This document shows, one piece after another, positions 26,401-35,520 of a DNA stretch of 64,000 bases. Position numbers and translations under genes: made by a program. This stretch comes from Clostridiales bacterium (lineage in GTDB: Bacteria; Bacillota; Clostridia; Lachnospirales; Lachnospiraceae). The stretch covers positions 190,527-254,526 of the forward strand of contig JAJQCD010000010.1 of the NCBI GenBank assembly GCA_021202925.1, written 5' to 3'. Each line of letters starts with the position of its first letter. Positions within the stretch are counted from its first letter, which is position 1. Below the pieces are notes generated by a model. It searched no databases. It saw nothing but the letters and a program-made list of their open reading frames with translations, and was not told where the DNA came from.

Positions 26401-26441
26401 AACGATCAGCAGAAAATATATCGATTGATTTTGACTTTTAG
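23400..26441 (+). CDS. Hybrid PKS/NRPS protein: ketosynthase - carrier - condensation
   Basis: 1013 aa from ATG 23400. The ketosynthase (1-440) has all three catalytic residues: Cys179 in DTACSSS, His in EAHGTGT, and His in KTNIGH. A carrier domain has FFRLGGDSI with Ser523. A condensation domain (about 575-1000) has HHIISDG from residue 702 and the downstream DFSAWQ and VGSPVSGR motifs. No AT, KR, DH or ER domain is present, so one Claisen extension should leave a beta-keto group. The condensation domain would then transfer this chain to an amino acid held by the next protein. Confidence 0.88.
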   Translation: MRSVNKKDIAIVSMAAVMPQANNLKEYWSNLFEGIDCIREFPVNRKKDIADYVRFLGEKENYIKAGYLERIDQFDNRFFNLTPKEAMLMSPSQRIILETAYKAFTDAGYDRQKLNKSRTGVYVGYIGDNEGSVYRNMLENLTDEFSSVAMSGNLSSIIAGRISYTFNLTGPCMLIDTACSSSLVALYTACRDIRNGLCDMALAGAVKLCMLPLDSKEKIGIESSDNKTRTFDEHADGTGIGEGCGAVVVKSLARAERDGDYIYAVIKGGYVNQDGASSGITAPNPAAQRDLYWGAWKDAGIDPETISYIEAHGTGTTLGDPIEIEGLTGAFKKYTDKTQFCAIGSVKTNIGHLYEAAGIASVIKTVLALNFGKIPKSLHFEMPNPQIDFIHSPFYVSGETSDWQKNGDTCVAGVSAFGFSGTNCHLILEEYTGRAKPYMESIEEKLEKSTTMIFDEKRFWFQTKYMPVSCKKKVKEEHENHVKLSGKKNISELEQKIGDMWSKYMGYEELNVFDDFFRLGGDSILAAKIVADIQKSISGKVKPSDMFTYPTIAAIAEQIEHFHSGRRQQIRRLPEASCYKCSAEQQRLYIVYQIENRDGTYNMPFVAEFDTIINHGALGRAIKTVVDRHETLRTCFFEQDGQIWQKIEPCLQWKPEFESIKETELEAKLMECLHPFDLEKAPLIRTKIFETESRTILFVDMHHIISDGTSMGLFIKEVMAVYRGEQLPELEVQYKDFSAWQEEFLKSEEVKRQEQFWQDTFADGIPLIRLPQDFAHPSNRTTRGGSYSFAGTESERNAVELCAQKHACTSFVVLLAAYFIMLHKFSMQNCIVVGSPVSGRTHYQAANMIGMFVNMMPFMTKIEDDMDVSLFIDQTKALVYRVYENQECQFETIARLNVKNRVAGRNPVMDVIFAYQNMELPSLVLDGNQAKCYSLNQDSKYDLMLEIYDDEKGFRMRFEYYKEIFRENTIKEFADEYNRILDAMTGNGQKETIADLCYSGERSAENISIDFDF

Positions 26442-26454
26442 GGAGGAATATGAA

Positions 26455-29400
26455 ATGCCAGATCGGATGTCGTTTCAGAAGTATTGGGACAATGTTTTTG
26501 CAGACAGCAAAGCCATCAATAAAGACAGTTTTTTTATCACTTCACAGAACGCTCGCTTTGTGGACAGAGAGTATACCTTTACCAGTTCTGTTGGTACAGC
26601 AATCAACAGAATGTCGAAGGGAAGCCCTTTGGCGCAGTATGTCATTTTACTGGCTGCAGTATCGTATATGCTTGCGCGTTATACCGATACTTCGGTCGTA
26701 TCGTTAGGCGTGGCTAATTTTACAAACAAAAACGGGCGGAACGCCAATAGCGTGATACCGGTTGTATTTCATATTGATGAAGAATTCAGTGTGAAGGAGT
26801 GGATCAATTATGTTAAGGAAGTAGTACTTGATGCGCAGAAGAATACGCAATACAATATAGCGGATTATATGGATAAGAATGAACTTGTTCTGGAGCAGTT
26901 TGTTAATACCTGTGTTTCACTCGAGGTGGACGGCGAATATAACACGAGACTAAGCGATTCAGGCAATAAAACACATTTTAAGTTTTTTATAAATGAAGAT
27001 GATATCACGGCAATTGTACATTATTCTGAAAGTGTTTCCGGAAATATGGATTATCTTATAGAGAACCTGACACTTTTATGTGAGACGTTTTCGGATTCAG
27101 CAGACAGGAAGCTTTCACAGATTGATGTGGTATCGGGCACAGAGAGAACACGCATCGAAGAATTCAATCGCACGGAAAGAGAGTATGATTTTACCAGAAA
27201 TTATTATGATCTTTTTAAAGAGCAATGTGAAATGACGCCAGATAACGTTGCTGTTGTGGACAACGGGGTGGAGACAACTTATCGGGAAATTGATCGGATG
27301 GCTTCACAGATTTCTTCTTACCTGACAGATAGAGCCAACATAAAACCGAACGATTTTGTGGCGATTCTTTATCCGAATTCAACTGCTCAGATTATAGCTA
27401 CTCTGGCGGTACTCAAAAGTGGAGCAGGTTTTATTCCGCTTGATACGGATCTTCCCAGGGAAAGGGTGAAATTCATTATCAACAACTCGTCTGCCAGAGT
27501 GATTATCTTTCCAGCGTCAGGAATTAAGATCGCTCAGGATCTGCTTTGGGAGTGCCCGAGCCTGGAACGGGCGTTTTGCGCGGACAGCCTTAATGTGGAA
27601 CTCGAAAAAGAAGAAGCAGATAACATGTACATGGATAAAAGTCTGTGGGAGTATGTCGGCAACCGTTCTCAGGATGATATTTCGCTGGGCGGCTGGTCCA
27701 GCAGTTATACGGGTGAAAACTTTTCAAAGGAAGAGATGAACGAATACAGCCAGAATGCTTTCCGGAAACTTCGTCCGCTTCTTTCCGGCAGAGAAAAGAT
27801 CCTGGAGATCGGCTGCGGATCCGGCCTGACCATGTTTCCGCTTTCGGCATACAGCGGGGAATACCACGCAATTGACCTGTCACAAAGCACCGTGGATAAG
27901 GACAGGGAAAAAGCAAAGCGTGAAAATCTTACCAATATTCATATATCCTGTTATGCTGCTCATGAGGTTCTGGAAATCAATCAGACAGGTTTTGATCTGG
28001 TTATCATGAACAGTGTTGTACAGTGTTTTAATGGTCATAATTACCTTAAGCAGGTAATTCGCGATGCGGTATCCATGATGAAGGATAAGGGGAGCATATT
28101 TATTGGTGATGTCATGGATATTGACAGGAAAAGCGAATTTGAACAATCGCTCAGAAATTATAAGAAAGAGAATCCTCAGGCCAGGACAAAGCTTGATTTG
28201 AGTGAGGAATTATTTCTTGGACGTGAATTTTTCGAAAATCTCCCTTATTTTGTGGAGGGAATATCCGAGGTGAGTATCTCGCCCAAGATTTATACTATAT
28301 CAAACGAATTGACACGCTATCGATTTGACGTCATGTTAACGATCGACAAAAAGTCAGAATCAAAGCCCGGCAGACAAACAAAATTTCTGGATTGTCTTGC
28401 AGATGTAACAGAATATGAATATACGGCGGACAAACCACCCGTTGCCGGATCTTTGGATGATTCGGCTGTGGTGATATACACTTCAGGAACGACAGGGACG
28501 CCGAAGGGAGTTGATATCAGCTATCGATCACTTTTAAGCCTTTGTTTTTATTCTGCTGAGGTTTTTCATATTACGGAAAAGGACAGAAGAGCAAAAAACG
28601 CAACCTTTTCGTTTGATGCTTCGTTATGGGAAGTATATCCTTTTTTGCTGAAGGGCGCTTCGGTCTATATTGTTGATCCTGCTATTAAGCTGGATCTTTC
28701 TGCCATAAATAATTTTTTTGAAAAGAATCATATTACGATTGCCCTTTTTACCACACAGGTTGCGGAACAGTTTATGAAACTGAAAAACAGATCTTTGAGA
28801 TATCTGATCGCCGGTGGTGAAAAGCTGAGAAGATTTTATAAAAACAGCAATTACATTATGATGAACGCATATGGTCCTACGGAAACAACTGTGGTTGCCA
28901 CATCGTACATCGTAACAGAAGATATGGAAAACATACCGATCGGAAAGCCTTTTCCAACCATGCACTGTTATATCGTTGACAGCAAAGGAAGACTTCAGCC
29001 GTTGGGTGCGCGAGGGGAACTGTATATAGGCGGAAACGGAGTAGGGAAGGGATATGTCAATATGCCCGACCTTACCGCAGAACGGTTTGTAATATGGAAC
29101 GGAGAAAGGATATACAAAAGCGGAGATTATGCGTATTACAGGGATGATGGGAATATACTGTTCTTTGGCAGACGGGACAAACAGTTAAAAATAAACGGTT
29201 ACAGAGTAGAGGTAAGCGAAATAGAAAAGCATATTCTTGTCCTGGACAGAATAAAAGAAGCGGTTGTGCTGGATTTTGCTGACGCGGAGGGAAATAAATA
29301 TCTGTGCTGTTATTATGTGGCTGCAGATGATATTACGACGGATGAGTTCAGAGATTATCTTTCTGATGCGCTTCCGCCTTATATGATACCGGCATATTTT

Positions 29401-30978
29401 GTAAGGCTTGAACAAATCCCGTATACGATCAATGGGAAAGTCATGCGCCGCGATCTTCCGAACCCAAAATCAATGGCTGGAGGCGAAAACAAAACGAAAC
29501 CAGTAAACCGGAAAGAAGCCGAAATACTTGACATATGGAAAAAAGTTCTCGGACTCGACGAGATAGGAACCGAGGATGATTTCTTTCAGATTGGCGGTAA
29601 TTCTATTAAGGGAATTAAAATTGTATCTGCCATGAGCGAGAATTTTAATATTGATATCAACCGGATATTCAGCTATACCACAGTAAAAAAGCTTGCTGAA
29701 CACACGGAATATGCAAAAGGTCATTTGAAACGAATACGGGATATGGTGATCGATGATCAGACCAGGGGCATAAACAAAAAGGATTTCCTGCTGAATGAAT
29801 CAGCGGTTGAAAAATATAAGGCTTCGATCGGCCATGATAAGGTGGACTTTAATCCGAAAAAATACAAAAATGTACTTGTTTTGGGGGCTACAGGATTTTT
29901 GGGAAGTCATATTTTATATGAATTGCTGAAAACAACGGCAGCAAATGTTGTTGTCATCATAAGAGGAAAGAACCGGAAGGAGGCTGTACAAAAACTTGGA
30001 GATACAATCCGATATTACTTTGACGACATCACGGAAGAAGAGATGGGAAGAATCCGGGTGTTAAACGGAGAAGTTACAAGGCCGGAGTTTGGCATAGAGA
30101 AGGAGGAATATGAAAGACTTGCTGTGGATACGGACGCTGTCATAAATGCAGCGGCAAATGTACGTCATTATGGCAGTTATGAAGAGTTCTACGGCATTAA
30201 CGCGGAACTGACAGCGAAGCTGGTTCAATTTGCATTAAACAGAAGTATAGACATCCATCATATTTCCACCGTAGGTATCGCGGCAGGCATGGTGGAAGGA
30301 CGGAAGGATCTTGTTTTTACGGAAGATGATTTTGATATCGGTCAGAAGACGGATAACGTTTACGCGTATACAAAATTCCTGGGTGAAAGGAATTTGCTGG
30401 ATGCACGTCAAATGGAAGTAAACGCAAATATTTACCGTATGGGCAACCTGACAGGGAGAGCAAAGGATGGATTCTTCCAGAAAAACATAGGCGAGAATGG
30501 ATTTTATAAGATTATGCGGGCGATGCTTTCTATGGGAATTATGCCGGATATAAAAGAGAACACGATCGATTTTACATATATTGATGAGGCGGCGAAGGCA
30601 GTTACACGTCTGGTATTTTCAGATCATGCCTGTAACAGCACTTATCATATTCAAAATGGCAAGTGCACGAGTATTTCTGCCATTGGAAAATGGTTCCAGG
30701 AGCTGGGAATGAAAGTGGAATTGATGGAATATACGGAGTATTTAACATTCCTTTTTGATCATCATACGGATGATAGATACGCAGAAGATATACAAACGAT
30801 TCTTTTACACACTCATATGGAAGAAAATGTGAAGCTTTCCAGATTCCGGATTCTGTGTGACAAAACGGAGGAAATTCTCAGAAGCTGTGGATTTGAGTGG
30901 ACAGAGCCTTCTGTCAGGGAGATCGGAAGTATCATCCGTTTCTGTGAAACCAGTGGATTTTTGAAGATGTGTAACTGA
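26455..30978 (+). CDS. NRPS: partial condensation - adenylation interrupted by methyltransferase - carrier - thioester reductase
   Basis: 1507 aa from ATG 26455 (GGGAGG upstream). Residues 1-250 resemble the second half of a condensation domain without HHxxxDG. Adenylation motif A2 (LKSGAGFIPLD) is at 320. A SAM methyltransferase with ILEIGCGSG at about 450 is inserted, and adenylation resumes at A3 (YTSGTTGTPKG, 675), A4 FDAS, A5 NAYGPTE (about 804) and A10 NGKVMRR. The carrier has FFQIGGNSI (Ser1050). The terminal domain is an NAD(P)H thioester reductase (GATGFLG from 1144, Tyr1303-x3-Lys1307). Aligned by eye to GrsA the pocket reads D-A-W-L-I-G-A-V-V, suggesting a hydrophobic residue, low certainty. 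Reductive release should yield an aldehyde. Confidence 0.88.
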   Translation: MPDRMSFQKYWDNVFADSKAINKDSFFITSQNARFVDREYTFTSSVGTAINRMSKGSPLAQYVILLAAVSYMLARYTDTSVVSLGVANFTNKNGRNANSVIPVVFHIDEEFSVKEWINYVKEVVLDAQKNTQYNIADYMDKNELVLEQFVNTCVSLEVDGEYNTRLSDSGNKTHFKFFINEDDITAIVHYSESVSGNMDYLIENLTLLCETFSDSADRKLSQIDVVSGTERTRIEEFNRTEREYDFTRNYYDLFKEQCEMTPDNVAVVDNGVETTYREIDRMASQISSYLTDRANIKPNDFVAILYPNSTAQIIATLAVLKSGAGFIPLDTDLPRERVKFIINNSSARVIIFPASGIKIAQDLLWECPSLERAFCADSLNVELEKEEADNMYMDKSLWEYVGNRSQDDISLGGWSSSYTGENFSKEEMNEYSQNAFRKLRPLLSGREKILEIGCGSGLTMFPLSAYSGEYHAIDLSQSTVDKDREKAKRENLTNIHISCYAAHEVLEINQTGFDLVIMNSVVQCFNGHNYLKQVIRDAVSMMKDKGSIFIGDVMDIDRKSEFEQSLRNYKKENPQARTKLDLSEELFLGREFFENLPYFVEGISEVSISPKIYTISNELTRYRFDVMLTIDKKSESKPGRQTKFLDCLADVTEYEYTADKPPVAGSLDDSAVVIYTSGTTGTPKGVDISYRSLLSLCFYSAEVFHITEKDRRAKNATFSFDASLWEVYPFLLKGASVYIVDPAIKLDLSAINNFFEKNHITIALFTTQVAEQFMKLKNRSLRYLIAGGEKLRRFYKNSNYIMMNAYGPTETTVVATSYIVTEDMENIPIGKPFPTMHCYIVDSKGRLQPLGARGELYIGGNGVGKGYVNMPDLTAERFVIWNGERIYKSGDYAYYRDDGNILFFGRRDKQLKINGYRVEVSEIEKHILVLDRIKEAVVLDFADAEGNKYLCCYYVAADDITTDEFRDYLSDALPPYMIPAYFVRLEQIPYTINGKVMRRDLPNPKSMAGGENKTKPVNRKEAEILDIWKKVLGLDEIGTEDDFFQIGGNSIKGIKIVSAMSENFNIDINRIFSYTTVKKLAEHTEYAKGHLKRIRDMVIDDQTRGINKKDFLLNESAVEKYKASIGHDKVDFNPKKYKNVLVLGATGFLGSHILYELLKTTAANVVVIIRGKNRKEAVQKLGDTIRYYFDDITEEEMGRIRVLNGEVTRPEFGIEKEEYERLAVDTDAVINAAANVRHYGSYEEFYGINAELTAKLVQFALNRSIDIHHISTVGIAAGMVEGRKDLVFTEDDFDIGQKTDNVYAYTKFLGERNLLDARQMEVNANIYRMGNLTGRAKDGFFQKNIGENGFYKIMRAMLSMGIMPDIKENTIDFTYIDEAAKAVTRLVFSDHACNSTYHIQNGKCTSISAIGKWFQELGMKVELMEYTEYLTFLFDHHTDDRYAEDIQTILLHTHMEENVKLSRFRILCDKTEEILRSCGFEWTEPSVREIGSIIRFCETSGFLKMCN

Positions 30979-31017
30979 CGGAGAACGAAAAAATGTTTGT
31001 GAAAGAAGGTGGCGCTT

Positions 31018-31560
31018 GTGCTTTACAAAGGCCTGGAAATGACAGACAGTGTAATAAAAGAAAAATATGTTTTTAAGGAACTGGGCAGTGAGAATGGAGG
31101 AAAGCGACTGGTATATGAATGCCAGATTGAGCCAACGGATCGGGCGATATCACCCGTTCACGTCCACCCGTTTTCAGACGAAAAGTTTGTTGTTCTGGAG
31201 GGAGAGATCACAATAAAAACATGCGGAAAAGAAAACATATATAAGGCAGGGGATCGAATTAATATAAAAAAAGGGACTCCCCATACAGGATATAATAAAA
31301 GTAATAAAAATGCAATTGTTCTCTGTACAGTGGAGCCGGCAATGACTATGGGTGAATATATATATGCGACCACAAGGCTTTCTAACATGGGAAAGACAAA
31401 TAAACATAACCTGCCAAACCTGTTGACTGTGGCGGCGATGGGATATAAATATAAAGATCAGGCGTATCTTCCTCAGTTTATTGTGCTTCAGCGAATTTAT
31501 TTTAGTACTGTAGGACGTATGGTAGCCTGGGTGTATGATCAATTTCACATAGAATACTGA
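31018..31560 (+). CDS. Cupin-domain protein, putative tailoring enzyme
   Basis: 180 aa from GTG 31018, which has AAGAAGG 8 bases upstream; the in-frame GTG at 31009 would overlap that site. A single cupin barrel carries a complete metal-ligand set: His-x-His and Glu in VHVHPFSDEK, and the later His in KKGTPHTGYN. The C-terminal 70 residues are helical and hydrophobic. The position between the synthetase and exporter genes suggests that it modifies or stabilises the product; the reaction is unknown. Confidence 0.7.
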   Translation: MLYKGLEMTDSVIKEKYVFKELGSENGGKRLVYECQIEPTDRAISPVHVHPFSDEKFVVLEGEITIKTCGKENIYKAGDRINIKKGTPHTGYNKSNKNAIVLCTVEPAMTMGEYIYATTRLSNMGKTNKHNLPNLLTVAAMGYKYKDQAYLPQFIVLQRIYFSTVGRMVAWVYDQFHIEY

Positions 31561-31599
31561 TGACCAACATAAAAAGCCGGTAAGCGAGGAGATTGGAGA

Positions 31600-32298
31600 A
31601 TGTTTGTAGAGGCGAAAGACATTGTAAAAGAGTATCAAAATGGTGAAAGTATACTCAAAGCCGTTGATCATGCTTCTTTTTCCGTGAAGCAAGGCGATAT
31701 ATGCGTGATCCTGGGACCTTCCGGATCCGGAAAATCCACACTGATGAATATCATAGGAGCTCTGGAACGAGTAACAAGTGGAGATATGGTGATAGATGGT
31801 ATCCCTATCACTTCTCTGAAAGGAGAAGAACTGATCCGGTTTCGACGGAATTATATCGGATTTGTTTTTCAGTTTTATAACCTGATACAAAACCTTACGG
31901 TAAGAGAGAATATAGAAATATGCAAAAACTTAAGCGACTGCAGTCTGGACATAGACACCCTGATAGAAAAAGTGGGGTTAACGGAACATCGTGACAAATT
32001 TCCTGCCCAGCTTTCAGGAGGACAGCAGCAGAGAGCAGCGATTGCCCGGGCACTTGTAAAAAATCCGAAGCTGCTTTTATGCGATGAACCGACCGGAGCA
32101 CTTGACTATAAAACGTCAAAGGAAATACTGAATCTCTTTGAAGATCTGAATCGGAACTATGGAACGACAATTATTATGATTACTCATAATGACGCAATTG
32201 AAAATATGGCACACAGAATTATCAGGATAAAAGATGGAAAAATTGTTCTGGACAAAGAAAATGAGAATAGAAAAAGCGCTGCAGAGATTAGCTGGTAA
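31600..32298 (+). CDS. ABC transporter ATPase, MacB/LolD type
   Basis: 232 aa. Walker [11 protein letters not shown]-loop FVFQFYNLI, signature LSGGQQQR, Walker [13 protein letters not shown], and His in MITHND. The CDEPTGALD wording is typical of the MacB/LolD/FtsE subfamily that works with FtsX-like permeases. It should power product export together with the permease that follows and the adaptor at 18616. Confidence 0.9.
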   Translation: MFVEAKDIVKEYQNGESILKAVDHASFSVKQGDICVILGPSGSGKSTLMNIIGALERVTSGDMVIDGIPITSLKGEELIRFRRNYIGFVFQFYNLIQNLTVRENIEICKNLSDCSLDIDTLIEKVGLTEHRDKFPAQLSGGQQQRAAIARALVKNPKLLLCDEPTGALDYKTSKEILNLFEDLNRNYGTTIIMITHNDAIENMAHRIIRIKDGKIVLDKENENRKSAAEISW

Positions 32299-32299
32299 A

Positions 32300-34576
32300 A
32301 TGAAGGACAGCTGGTATTTCAAACGAGCCGTAAGGGAGCTGAAAGAAAACAAAATCAAATATATCAGTTTTTTCCTGCTCATCACTATGAGTGTTATGAT
32401 CATCATCGGTTTTAACCGGTCGATGAACAGCTATGTAAAAACGGTGGAGGTATTTTTTGAGACGAACGCCGTAGAAGATGGGCAGTTTGTGGTATACGGG
32501 AAGTTATCTAAAAGAAGGATATCTTCTCTGGAAAGTAAATATGACATAAACATCGAAGAAGTAAAAAGCTATGAATCTGATTTCCTTACAGACGTAAATG
32601 GGAACTCGGTTTCCAGGGATGAGAATATCGTAGTGAGGGTATTTTCTTATGAGGGGGAGATCAACATTTTTTCTGTCCTGCAAGGAGAAATGCCGCAAAA
32701 AAACAGCCAGATTGCCCTTGACCCAAAGTTTGCTGAGAAGCACGGTTTTCATATCGGAGACAGGATTGTAATCAACAGCCGTACATTTGATATTACAGGT
32801 TTTGGCATTTCACCGGACTATATTTTTACGCTGAAAAACATGACTGACATGTCAGCTTCTCCGGAGACATTTGGCGTGGCCTATGTCAGTGACAAAGACA
32901 TGTCACGGATTTCCACATCGTCCGGACAGGAAACGTTGTATTGTTTTAAAGGAAATGGTGGGGATTATGAAGAACTTCGAACAGAACTTCAGAAGAACTC
33001 CTCTCTTTCTTCGTTTACCCTGAGAAAGGATAATCCAAGGATCATCCAGGTGTTTGACGACGCGAATGCGCCAAGACAGGTGTCCCTCGTGATTGGACTG
33101 CTTCTTGTAATCGTTGTAGCTTTTGTGATATCAATTTCCGTCAACAACACAATAGCAAACGAGAGCAAAACAATAGGTATTTTTTATGCCCTTGGGTTTA
33201 AAAGAAATGAGCTGTTACAATACTATATGCTGCTTCCATGTCTGATTGTGGTTAGCGCCACACTGATCGGCGCCATTGCCGGTATGGTGATATCAGGCCC
33301 GCTTCTGGCTGTGGAAGCGGAATATACTACGCCGGCGATTCAGATGAAAAGTTCACCAGTCCTGATTTTTTCCGGGATTATACTTCCAGTCGCACTTACT
33401 TTTTTGATTTCTTATTGTTCCATATCAAGGACATTGAATGAGACGCCGTTGTCCTTACTGAGAGGAAATAATCATGTGAAAATGCCGGGAAGTGTGGAAA
33501 AATGGATTGGCAGACTCGATATTCCATTCACCCTGCGCTTCCGGTTAAAATCTGTAGTACGGGAAAAAAGAAGCTTGATCGTGCTTTTTTTTGGAATCAC
33601 CTTATCGGTATATATTCTTTTTACGGCAATGTATCTGAATGATTCTGCGAGGAATTTTGTGTCTACGGTACAATCATCTATGCCGTATGAGAGCATGTAT
33701 GTTTTTGGAGACAAAAGGGATCTGAACAAATATTCTGTTTACGGAGAAACGGCTGCCATAAAAGAAGTCCGGTTTTATGACGGGACGAAAATGCGAAATA
33801 TTTATTTACAGGGCATAGACAGAAACACGACAATGTTTGAGATACCGGAGATGCGATCACTCACTGACAATGAGGTTCTTGTATCTCTCTCTGCAAATAA
33901 AAAATACGGTTTCAGGAAAGGAGATGAAATCCGTATTTATGATGATGTTGAAGATAAAACTTATATGGTTACGGTAGCCGGAATATCCTCGTATGATTAT
34001 GGACATTACCTGTATACGACCAAAGAAGGTTACAACCGGATCCTGGGGCTTCATTCTGACAGCAGTAATGCTCTTTTAACCATGCACAGTCTGGATATTG
34101 ATGGTGACAAGATTCAGTCAACCTTCCATAAATCTGAAGTGGTTGATTCTCTGTCAGGAACTCTGAATATGATTAAAATATTGTCAGGGATTATGCTCTG
34201 GATAGGAGGATCAATCCTGATCTGTATGACAGTGATGCTTTTGCAGATGAACCTGGACAAAGACAAAAATAATATATCCATGATTAAGATATTCGGGTAC
34301 AGGAAGGACGAGATTAATCAGCTTTATTTAAACGGGACGGTGCTGATATTGATTGGTGGAGGTATCTGTGCAGTTCCAATGGGTTATTATACCACAAAAG
34401 TAATGTATGATGGGATTATGGATAATCTGCAGCAATATTTTCTGCCGCATATATTCTTCCTTTCCTTTCTGACCGCCTTTTTAATTATCGTGATCAGTTA
34501 TCGTGTGGCAATGTATGTACTTGCAAAGAAGATTGATAAAATTCCGCTTACAGAAGTGATAAAGAACAGGGAGTAA
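32300..34576 (+). CDS. ABC transporter permease, FtsX/MacB family
   Basis: 758 aa from ATG 32300, one base after the ATPase stop. In-frame ATGs at 32234 and 32261 overlap the ATPase gene and cannot be excluded, as none has a strong ribosome site. A first membrane helix (ISFFLLITMSVMIIIGF) leads to a large extracellular domain (about 45-255), a three-helix FtsX block (LVIGLLLVIVVAFVISISV onward), a second extracellular domain, and a terminal three-helix block. This duplicated layout fits exporters of lipids or small peptides driven by a MacB-like ATPase. Confidence 0.83.
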   Translation: MKDSWYFKRAVRELKENKIKYISFFLLITMSVMIIIGFNRSMNSYVKTVEVFFETNAVEDGQFVVYGKLSKRRISSLESKYDINIEEVKSYESDFLTDVNGNSVSRDENIVVRVFSYEGEINIFSVLQGEMPQKNSQIALDPKFAEKHGFHIGDRIVINSRTFDITGFGISPDYIFTLKNMTDMSASPETFGVAYVSDKDMSRISTSSGQETLYCFKGNGGDYEELRTELQKNSSLSSFTLRKDNPRIIQVFDDANAPRQVSLVIGLLLVIVVAFVISISVNNTIANESKTIGIFYALGFKRNELLQYYMLLPCLIVVSATLIGAIAGMVISGPLLAVEAEYTTPAIQMKSSPVLIFSGIILPVALTFLISYCSISRTLNETPLSLLRGNNHVKMPGSVEKWIGRLDIPFTLRFRLKSVVREKRSLIVLFFGITLSVYILFTAMYLNDSARNFVSTVQSSMPYESMYVFGDKRDLNKYSVYGETAAIKEVRFYDGTKMRNIYLQGIDRNTTMFEIPEMRSLTDNEVLVSLSANKKYGFRKGDEIRIYDDVEDKTYMVTVAGISSYDYGHYLYTTKEGYNRILGLHSDSSNALLTMHSLDIDGDKIQSTFHKSEVVDSLSGTLNMIKILSGIMLWIGGSILICMTVMLLQMNLDKDKNNISMIKIFGYRKDEINQLYLNGTVLILIGGGICAVPMGYYTTKVMYDGIMDNLQQYFLPHIFFLSFLTAFLIIVISYRVAMYVLAKKIDKIPLTEVIKNRE

Positions 34577-34578
34577 CC

Positions 34579-35502
34579 ATGGTATTAGTATGTGGAGCCG
34601 GTGCAATTGGCAGTTTGATTGCTTATCGACTGAAAAAAGCCGGGAAAGAAATAGAAATTCTGGCTCGCGGAAATCGCCTGGAAGAGATTCGCGTGAAAGG
34701 AATTACAGTTTCAAAAAGAATGGGATTCAAGAGGAACAGCGTGAGGGTAAATACATGTGAAAGGTTCCAGGGAAATGTGTACTATGATTTTATTCTGATT
34801 GTCGTACCCAATCAGAGTGTGGAACAAGTGATCGAAAGCATGCCGGACAATATGCAATTTGGGAAAATATTGTTTATCGGTAATCATGTGATGCCAGAAA
34901 TGACGGAGAAAAAGGTATTGCGGAAATTTGGCGGTAAAACGAAGGTCCTGTTTGGTTTGCTCAATGCCGTAGCGGAACTCAAAGCGGGAGTTGATACATA
35001 TCTTTCTGCTTCCACTATACCATTATTCGTTACAGATACGGGTGATAACAAAAATGTGAAGGACCTTCTGGCTGGCAGCGGAATAAAACCTGTTTTCAAA
35101 AGAAACATGCCTGGTATTCTCAAAACGCATGGAGCACTTGTTTTGCCATTTGCTTATGTCTGCTATGGATTTGATGGAAATCTCAAGCAGGTGCCAGGGT
35201 ATTTTTCGAACCGGGTGATAACAGCAATAGCGGAAGGACTTGAGTTGGTTGAACAAAGTGGTTTTCAAACAGAACCCGGATGGATAAAACGTTTGATAAA
35301 GCATAAACGGATCCTCAGCGTGATCATTCCGATTGTTTTTCACACTCCACTTGCAGATATTATGATTACGGAACACGCGAAAAGGTGCGTATCGGAAATC
35401 ACATATATGAGCAAGGTGTTTGATATTATGATAAGACAGAGCAGGAATGATTATCCTGCATGGATCGAGCTGAGAGATTTAAACCCAAATCGGATGGAAT
35501 GA
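34579..35502 (+). CDS. PanE/ApbA-like NAD(P)-dependent reductase
   Basis: 307 aa. An N-terminal Rossmann fold with VCGAGAIGSLIAYRLKKAG and the ketopantoate reductase-like LARGNRLEEIRVKG is followed by a helical C-terminal domain. Key residues of true ketopantoate reductases are not obvious in the C-terminal half. As the gene starts two bases after the permease and lies in the operon, I infer a tailoring reduction of the product (ketone, imine or aldehyde) rather than pantothenate synthesis. It could, however, support phosphopantetheine supply. Confidence 0.75.
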   Translation: MVLVCGAGAIGSLIAYRLKKAGKEIEILARGNRLEEIRVKGITVSKRMGFKRNSVRVNTCERFQGNVYYDFILIVVPNQSVEQVIESMPDNMQFGKILFIGNHVMPEMTEKKVLRKFGGKTKVLFGLLNAVAELKAGVDTYLSASTIPLFVTDTGDNKNVKDLLAGSGIKPVFKRNMPGILKTHGALVLPFAYVCYGFDGNLKQVPGYFSNRVITAIAEGLELVEQSGFQTEPGWIKRLIKHKRILSVIIPIVFHTPLADIMITEHAKRCVSEITYMSKVFDIMIRQSRNDYPAWIELRDLNPNRME

Positions 35503-35520
35503 GAAAAGGATCGTTATATC

